DNA from: Slackia heliotrinireducens DSM 20476
Lineage (GTDB): Bacteria > Actinomycetota > Coriobacteriia > Coriobacteriales > Eggerthellaceae
Length of the DNA stretch: 64,000 nucleotides
Assembly (NCBI RefSeq): GCF_000023885.1
Contig: NC_013165.1
Span: forward strand, 62,001 to 126,000
Reading direction: 5' to 3'
The position numbers and the translations under genes were made by a program. The notes under the pieces are model-generated. The model made no database searches. It was given only the letters and a program-made list of their open reading frames with translations, and was not told the DNA's origin. Shown one piece after another: positions 60,226-64,000 of this stretch (position 1 is its first letter; each line of letters opens with the position of its first letter).

Positions 60226-60747
60226 GTGGAAATACTGGTTTTGAACGGAAGCCCGCGTCCGCGCGGCAATACGGCCCAGATGGTGGCGGCGTTTCGAGAA
60301 GGTGCTGAATCTGCAGGGCATGCGGTGCACGTCGTCGATGTGTGCCGAAAACAGATCAAAGGGTGCCTGGCCTGCGAATACTGCCATGGCAAGGGGCGCG
60401 GCGAGTGCGTCCAGAAGGACGATATGCAAGAAGTGTACGACCTGCTCAAGACCGCCAATATGCTGGTAATCGCTTCGCCCATCTACTACCACGGGCTGAC
60501 CGGGCAGGTCAAATGCGTTATCGACCGTTTCTATTCGGCTCTGTATCCGAAGGCGCCCGCCAGCTTGCAGAAAGTCGCTATGTTCCTGAGCTCGGGGGAT
60601 GCGAACCAATACGTAGGTGCCTGGTTCTCCTTCGACGGAGATTTCCTCGGCTACTTGGGGCTCGAAAACGCCGGGTTTTACGCCGCGCCGGGCAGCGTAG
60701 ATGCGGGTACGCTTGAGGAGATCCGCCGCATGGGAGCGGAACTGTAA
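60226..60747 (+). CDS. Flavodoxin-like NADPH-dependent FMN reductase
   Basis: 173 residues from GTG 60226 (AAGGGGGAAAG ribosome site). VLNGSPRPRGNTAQMVAAF is the FMN phosphate loop; CLACEYCHGKGRGECVQKDDM is the cysteine-containing segment of iron-sulfur-flavoprotein/azoreductase-like reductases; ASPIYYHGLTGQVKCVIDRFYS is the second flavin loop. It is likely partly cotranscribed with the hydrolase. The R5b palindrome separates it from the convergent TetR gene. Confidence 0.9.
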   Translation: MEILVLNGSPRPRGNTAQMVAAFREGAESAGHAVHVVDVCRKQIKGCLACEYCHGKGRGECVQKDDMQEVYDLLKTANMLVIASPIYYHGLTGQVKCVIDRFYSALYPKAPASLQKVAMFLSSGDANQYVGAWFSFDGDFLGYLGLENAGFYAAPGSVDAGTLEEIRRMGAEL

Positions 60748-60757
60748 CAACACGCCA

Positions 60758-60843
60758 GGCGGGACGACGGGGACGGAGGGTATTGTCCCTTCGTTGACGC
60801 GCGTCAACGAAGGGACAATACCCTCCGTCCCCGTCGTCCCGCC
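60758..60843. repeat. R5b: 86-bp perfect palindrome
   Basis: Symmetric about 60800/60801 with no spacer, sharing the R5a sequence (centre TTGACGCGCGTCAA) plus a longer tip (GGCGGGACGACGG). Placed between convergent genes (FMN reductase and TetR). Confidence 0.95.
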
Positions 60844-60854
60844 AAGGGCCTGAT

Positions 60855-61397
60855 CTATGCGCGGTTTCTGAGGGCCGCCATGCCGCCGCTCGAATACAGG
60901 TTCAGCAGCGTTTGCGCACGGTCGAACTCGGGGCCGCGCTTCCAACCCAGCAGACGGTTCACGGCCAGGTTGCCGTAGGCGTTGTGCACGAACAGCAGGT
61001 AGGCGTCCTGTTCGGACAGTCCGGTCCTTTCCATAATGGAGGGCACGGTCTGCTGGGCACCCTGTTCGATCACCCGGGCGGCGATGCGCGAGAACACTTC
61101 GTCGTCGGCGTACAGCATCAGGTACTCGTCGTTGGCGGGGGCCCGCTGGCACAAGCTGGCCTGGGCGTTTCCCTCCAGCGGCGGGGCGGCCTCGAGCGCC
61201 TCGTCGATCAGCGCGTCCAGCAGGGCGAACTTATCCTCGTAGTGCAGATAGAAGGTGCCGCGGTTGATGTCGGCGCGCCGGCAGATGTCGGCCACGGTCA
61301 TCTTGTTGAACCCGACTTCGCGGAACAGCTCGAAGAACGCCTCGCGGATCACCATGACGGTGTAGCGGGTGCGTCGGTCGAGGGTCGGTTCTTGCAT
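60855..61397 (-). CDS. TetR-family regulator divergent from the sirtuin-like pair
   Basis: 180 residues: HTH MTVADICRRADINRGTFYLHYEDKFALLDAL (about 33-62) and a C-terminal TetR_C_7/8-type helical domain. Divergent from two sirtuin-like genes across 150 bases, and probably their repressor. The shared region holds repeated TGAACACAT motifs (about 61447 and 61508) of unknown meaning. Confidence 0.87.
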   Translation of the reverse strand: MQEPTLDRRTRYTVMVIREAFFELFREVGFNKMTVADICRRADINRGTFYLHYEDKFALLDALIDEALEAAPPLEGNAQASLCQRAPANDEYLMLYADDEVFSRIAARVIEQGAQQTVPSIMERTGLSEQDAYLLFVHNAYGNLAVNRLLGWKRGPEFDRAQTLLNLYSSGGMAALRNRA

Positions 61398-61548
61398 GGT
61401 CGTGCCTTTCTATCCGAATCCGCCATCAATATCGTGCATCCGTACGTTCCTGAACACATCCGGGCATCTGTCGATTGTCTTCGTTCAAATCAACACAGAT
61501 ACTGTTTATGAACACATGTTGATTATATCGAAACGAACGGAGAAATCC

Positions 61549-62514
61549 ATGACCCCTTACGAGCAATTGGTCGTCCAACTGACCAACCAGTCCTTCAGGT
61601 ACCAGCATGTCTACCGCCAGGGCGGCACGCCCTACAGGCTGACCGAGAAGGAGCCGCTGCCTTACGAAGAGCAAATCAAGGCGTTCGCCCACATGGTCGA
61701 GCAGGCCGACTGCATCCTGGTGGGTGCGGCATCGGGACTTTCCGCGGCCGGCGGCGGCGACTTCTATTACGAAGACAACGAGTCGTACCGCGCCTATTTC
61801 GGCAAGTTCGCCGAGAAATACGGGTTCCAAGGCGCTTTCGCCGGCATGATGCACCCGTGGGAAACCGCCGAGGAGCGCTGGGGGTATCTGGCCACGTTTT
61901 TGAACACGACGCTCAGCGTGCCCGTGCGTCAGCCCTATGTGGACTTGGACGCCGTAATCCGCGACAAGGAATTCTTCATCCTGACCACGAACCAGGATAC
62001 CCAGTTCATGAAGCTGTACCCCTGGGACAAGGTGGCAGAAATCCAGGGCGATCACCGGTTCTTCCAGTGCCAGCACTGCTGCACCGACGAGGTGTGGGAT
62101 GCCACCGAACCCGTGGCGAAGATGATCGAGGGCATGGGCGAGGGCCTGGCGGTGCCCGCCGACCTGGTGCCGCGTTGCCCCCATTGCGGCGGCGAGGCGT
62201 TCCCTTGGGTGCGCGGCTACGGCAACTTCCTGCAGGGCGAGCTGTATGACGAGCAGTACCGGAAGGTGTCCGACTGGCTTAGCGAACATGCCCAGGAGAA
62301 GGTGCTGTTCATCGAGCTGGGTGTGGGCCGCATGACGCCCGCGTTCATCCAGGAGCCGTTCTGGGCGCTGGTTTCGCAGCTGCCGCAGGCGAGCTATGTG
62401 GGCATCAACAACGTGACGCAGTTTCTGCCGGAGGTCATCGAGGACCGTGGCATCGCCATCCGCGGCGACATCGCCGAGGTGCTGACGGACGTTCGCGCCG
62501 AGATGGGACGATAA
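61549..62514 (+). CDS. Class-M-like sirtuin, first of a tandem pair
   Basis: 321 residues. The Rossmann start DCILVGAASGLSAAGG and FILTTNQDTQFMKLYP correspond to GAGxS and TQNxD of sirtuins, and the zinc site is CQHCC...CPHCGG. The residue aligned to the catalytic histidine (ELHG in deacylases) is glutamine in AEIQGDHRFFQ near residue 165. Class-M sirtuins (SirTM), which ADP-ribosylate lipoylated GcvH-L, are described with this His-to-Gln change. So ADP-ribosyltransferase or another NAD-dependent activity is more likely than deacetylation. No macrodomain, gcvH-L or lipoate-ligase gene is nearby. The start has a ACGGAG ribosome site. Confidence 0.8.
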   Translation: MTPYEQLVVQLTNQSFRYQHVYRQGGTPYRLTEKEPLPYEEQIKAFAHMVEQADCILVGAASGLSAAGGGDFYYEDNESYRAYFGKFAEKYGFQGAFAGMMHPWETAEERWGYLATFLNTTLSVPVRQPYVDLDAVIRDKEFFILTTNQDTQFMKLYPWDKVAEIQGDHRFFQCQHCCTDEVWDATEPVAKMIEGMGEGLAVPADLVPRCPHCGGEAFPWVRGYGNFLQGELYDEQYRKVSDWLSEHAQEKVLFIELGVGRMTPAFIQEPFWALVSQLPQASYVGINNVTQFLPEVIEDRGIAIRGDIAEVLTDVRAEMGR

Positions 62515-62515
62515 C

Positions 62516-63358
62516 ATGCGGGTCGATGATTTGAGGCGCATCCGCCAGGCGCTTGACACCGCCGACCTGGTGCTTATCGGTGCCAGCAACGGGTTGGACA
62601 TGGCCGAAGGACTGAACATCTTCGCGCCGGACGCGCATTTTGCCGAAGCTTACGGCGACCTGGCGCAGGCCTGCGGCGCCCGTTCCGTTTTGGAGGGCAT
62701 GTACCGCAGCCGCGGCAATCTGGCGCAGGCTTGGGCGTGGCAGGCCCGATTCGCCTGCCGCGAGTGGCTGGACTACAATCCGGGCGCCGTTATGGAGCCG
62801 CTGCGCAAGCTGGTGGGCCAAACGGATCACTTCGTGCTGACCTGCAACACGGATGCCCGTTTCATGCGGGCCGGTTTCGACGAGGCCTTTGTCATGCAGA
62901 CCGAAGGCACCGTGGCACGCATGGTGTGTTCCGCCAGTTGCTGCGACGAGCGCCATGCATCCGCCGAGGCTGTGCGTGCGCTGGATGCGTCCATTGCGGA
63001 AGGCGCTGTGGACCTGCGGCTCATTCCTGCGTGCCCGCACTGCGGCGCGCCTTTGACCCTGGCCGTCGACGAGATGCGTCTGCAGCATCCCGATTCCGAA
63101 ATCGCAGGTCAGATGGATGTGCTTAGGGACCTTCTCGCGCGTCGTCGTGGCGGCAACATCGTGGTGCTGGAGCTGGGTGTGGGCCTGCGCAACGGCGTTA
63201 TCAAGCAGCTGCTGGCCCGGACGGCGGCGGGCGAGCCGAACCTCACCTACGCCATTTTCAACTACAACCAGGTTGTCTTCCCCCAAGGACTGGAGGCGCG
63301 CTGCGTCGGCGTCGACGGCGACATGGCGCAGGCCTTCGAAACGATGGCGCGCCTGTAA
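62516..63358 (+). CDS. Second class-M-like sirtuin
   Basis: 280 residues, one base downstream of the first gene's stop and clearly homologous to it: ADLVLIGASNGLDMAEG, FVLTCNTDARFMRAG, FVMQTEGTVARMVCS with Gln instead of His, and the zinc site CSASCC...CPHCGAPL. VLELGVGLRNGVIKQLL and YAIFNYNQVVFP near the C-terminus match the NAD-binding end of the fold. Tandem sirtuin genes of this type in one operon are unusual. The two products may form a heterodimer or act on related targets. Confidence 0.78.
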   Translation: MRVDDLRRIRQALDTADLVLIGASNGLDMAEGLNIFAPDAHFAEAYGDLAQACGARSVLEGMYRSRGNLAQAWAWQARFACREWLDYNPGAVMEPLRKLVGQTDHFVLTCNTDARFMRAGFDEAFVMQTEGTVARMVCSASCCDERHASAEAVRALDASIAEGAVDLRLIPACPHCGAPLTLAVDEMRLQHPDSEIAGQMDVLRDLLARRRGGNIVVLELGVGLRNGVIKQLLARTAAGEPNLTYAIFNYNQVVFPQGLEARCVGVDGDMAQAFETMARL

Positions 63359-63384
63359 CTCGTAAGTGCGCCCGATAGCGAAAT

Positions 63385-63413
63385 GGCCCGACCGGCAGGT
63401 GCCGTGTCGGGCC
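63385..63413. terminator. Hairpin between convergent genes
   Basis: GGCCCGAC (63385-63392) pairs with GTCGGGCC (63406-63413). The minus side continues ATTTCGC. It probably ends both the sirtuin operon and the dehydrogenase gene. Confidence 0.6.
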
Positions 63414-63437
63414 GTTGCGGTTGCGGGGCGTGAGCTT

Positions 63438-64000
63438 CTACTCGAAGTCGGAGTCCTGGGTGCGCATGACCAGGCGGCCGGGAACGCCAGCGCCGTCCAG
63501 CAGGTCAAGGCCTTCGGGAACCTTGTCCAGAGTGGTTTCGATGGCATTAATGGTGAGGTCACCGGTGGCCATAAGGGCGATGACGTTCTCGATGCTTTCC
63601 TTCGTGCCTCCCACGGAGCCGCGCAGCTCAGTCTGCATGTTGATCAGCGCGTTCGTGTTGACGGTGGTCTCCAGCTTGGTCATGCCGACAACGACGACGC
63701 GGCCGCCGGGCTTTACGGCCAGCAGAGCGTCGGAGGTGGTCGTTCCGGCGCCGGCGAAGTCGACTACCACGTCGAGCTGGTCGTCCTTGAAGTCGAGGAT
63801 GCTGTCGGCCGTCTTGTAGGCGCCCAAAGACATGGCGTCGTCCTTGGCCTGCTGCTTGCGGGTGGCGCAGTAGACCTGGGCGCCCTGCAGCACGGCGATG
63901 CGGGTGGCGACGCGGCCAAGACCGCCGACGCCGATGATGCCGACCTTCGTGCCTTCACGTACTTCGGCACGGTCCACGACGGCATGATAGGAAGTCATGC
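63438..64000 (-). CDS. Zinc-type alcohol dehydrogenase, C-terminal part
   Basis: 187 visible residues continuing past the window edge. The text GCMTSYHAVVDRAEVREG at the edge is the usual phrase before the cofactor domain, so the ATG at 63998 is not the start. GIIGVGGLGRVATRIA is the GxGGxG nucleotide motif. VVDFAGAGTTTSDALLAVKPGGRVVVVGM and the C-terminal IETTLDKVPEGLDLL complete the MDR fold. The metal-binding half is outside the window. Likely an NAD(P)-dependent alcohol/aldehyde dehydrogenase. Confidence 0.9.
   Translation of the reverse strand, partial: MTSYHAVVDRAEVREGTKVGIIGVGGLGRVATRIAVLQGAQVYCATRKQQAKDDAMSLGAYKTADSILDFKDDQLDVVVDFAGAGTTTSDALLAVKPGGRVVVVGMTKLETTVNTNALINMQTELRGSVGGTKESIENVIALMATGDLTINAIETTLDKVPEGLDLLDGAGVPGRLVMRTQDSDFE

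Overview
The window is GC-rich, with strongly GC-ending codons, dense bidirectional gene packing and a gene set typical of the Coriobacteriia: a seven-TM LuxR regulator next to an amino-acid antiporter, a Tat/lipobox molybdo-oxidoreductase remnant, BspA-like surface proteins with cell-wall-binding repeats, NiFe-hydrogenase maturation genes and a catabolic ornithine transcarbamylase/carbamate kinase pair. The best guess is an anaerobic member of the Eggerthellaceae, perhaps Slackia-like. That placement rests on gene content, not on a search.

Layout. 1-8.7 kb: a truncated DUF3365-type haem sensor, pgi, hypE, a trpB2-type tryptophan synthase beta gene behind a Trp-codon leader peptide and attenuator, and rlmKL. 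8.8-13.9 kb: hypD-hypC-hypF-nikR and two small unknown genes. 14-23 kb: a ferredoxin, a repeat-bracketed nuclease-like gene, mazG, a TetR gene facing a collapsed DMSO-reductase-type operon, two flavin reductases, a radical SAM gene and an SDR dehydrogenase. 23-32 kb: a Ser-rich membrane protein and a 2,503-residue BspA-like surface protein. 32-40 kb: a TetR-controlled ECF/ABC transporter operon in which the double ECF ATPase is fused in frame to an ABC exporter-fold protein. 40-47 kb: a flavodoxin-like reductase, a SIMPL lipoprotein, an IS110-family element, a SixA-CHAD fusion, an unknown protein and a metallophosphatase. 47-53 kb: LuxR regulator, YfcC-type antiporter, arcB, arcC and bcp. 53-64 kb: a membrane protein, a second cell-wall-binding protein, CPBP protease plus XRE regulator, MerR plus alpha/beta hydrolase, an FMN reductase, TetR plus two tandem class-M-like sirtuins, and a truncated zinc-type alcohol dehydrogenase.

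The most striking feature is non-coding. At least six families of short repeats fill the intergenic spaces. R1 (260 bp, two copies 96 % identical), R2 (about 186 bp, three copies) and R3 (206 bp, two full copies and a half) have long inverted arms and look like MITEs or structured RNAs. R4 (about 56 bp, five copies) mostly sits directly behind stop codons in one fixed orientation. R5 is a perfect 78-86 bp palindrome present twice. R6 is an 81-bp tandem unit, and a related copy appears to have been split by the IS110 element. Direct copies of R1 bracket trpB2 and direct copies of R2 bracket the nuclease-like gene.

Regulatory logic visible in the sequence: tryptophan attenuation ahead of trpB2; one operator pattern (TGAAACA-N12-TGTTTCA) shared by the TetR/DMSO-reductase region and the SDR promoter; a MerR promoter with a 19-bp spacer; four 11-bp-phased TTCAG repeats ahead of the nuclease-like gene; and palindromes ahead of the ECF-operon TetR.
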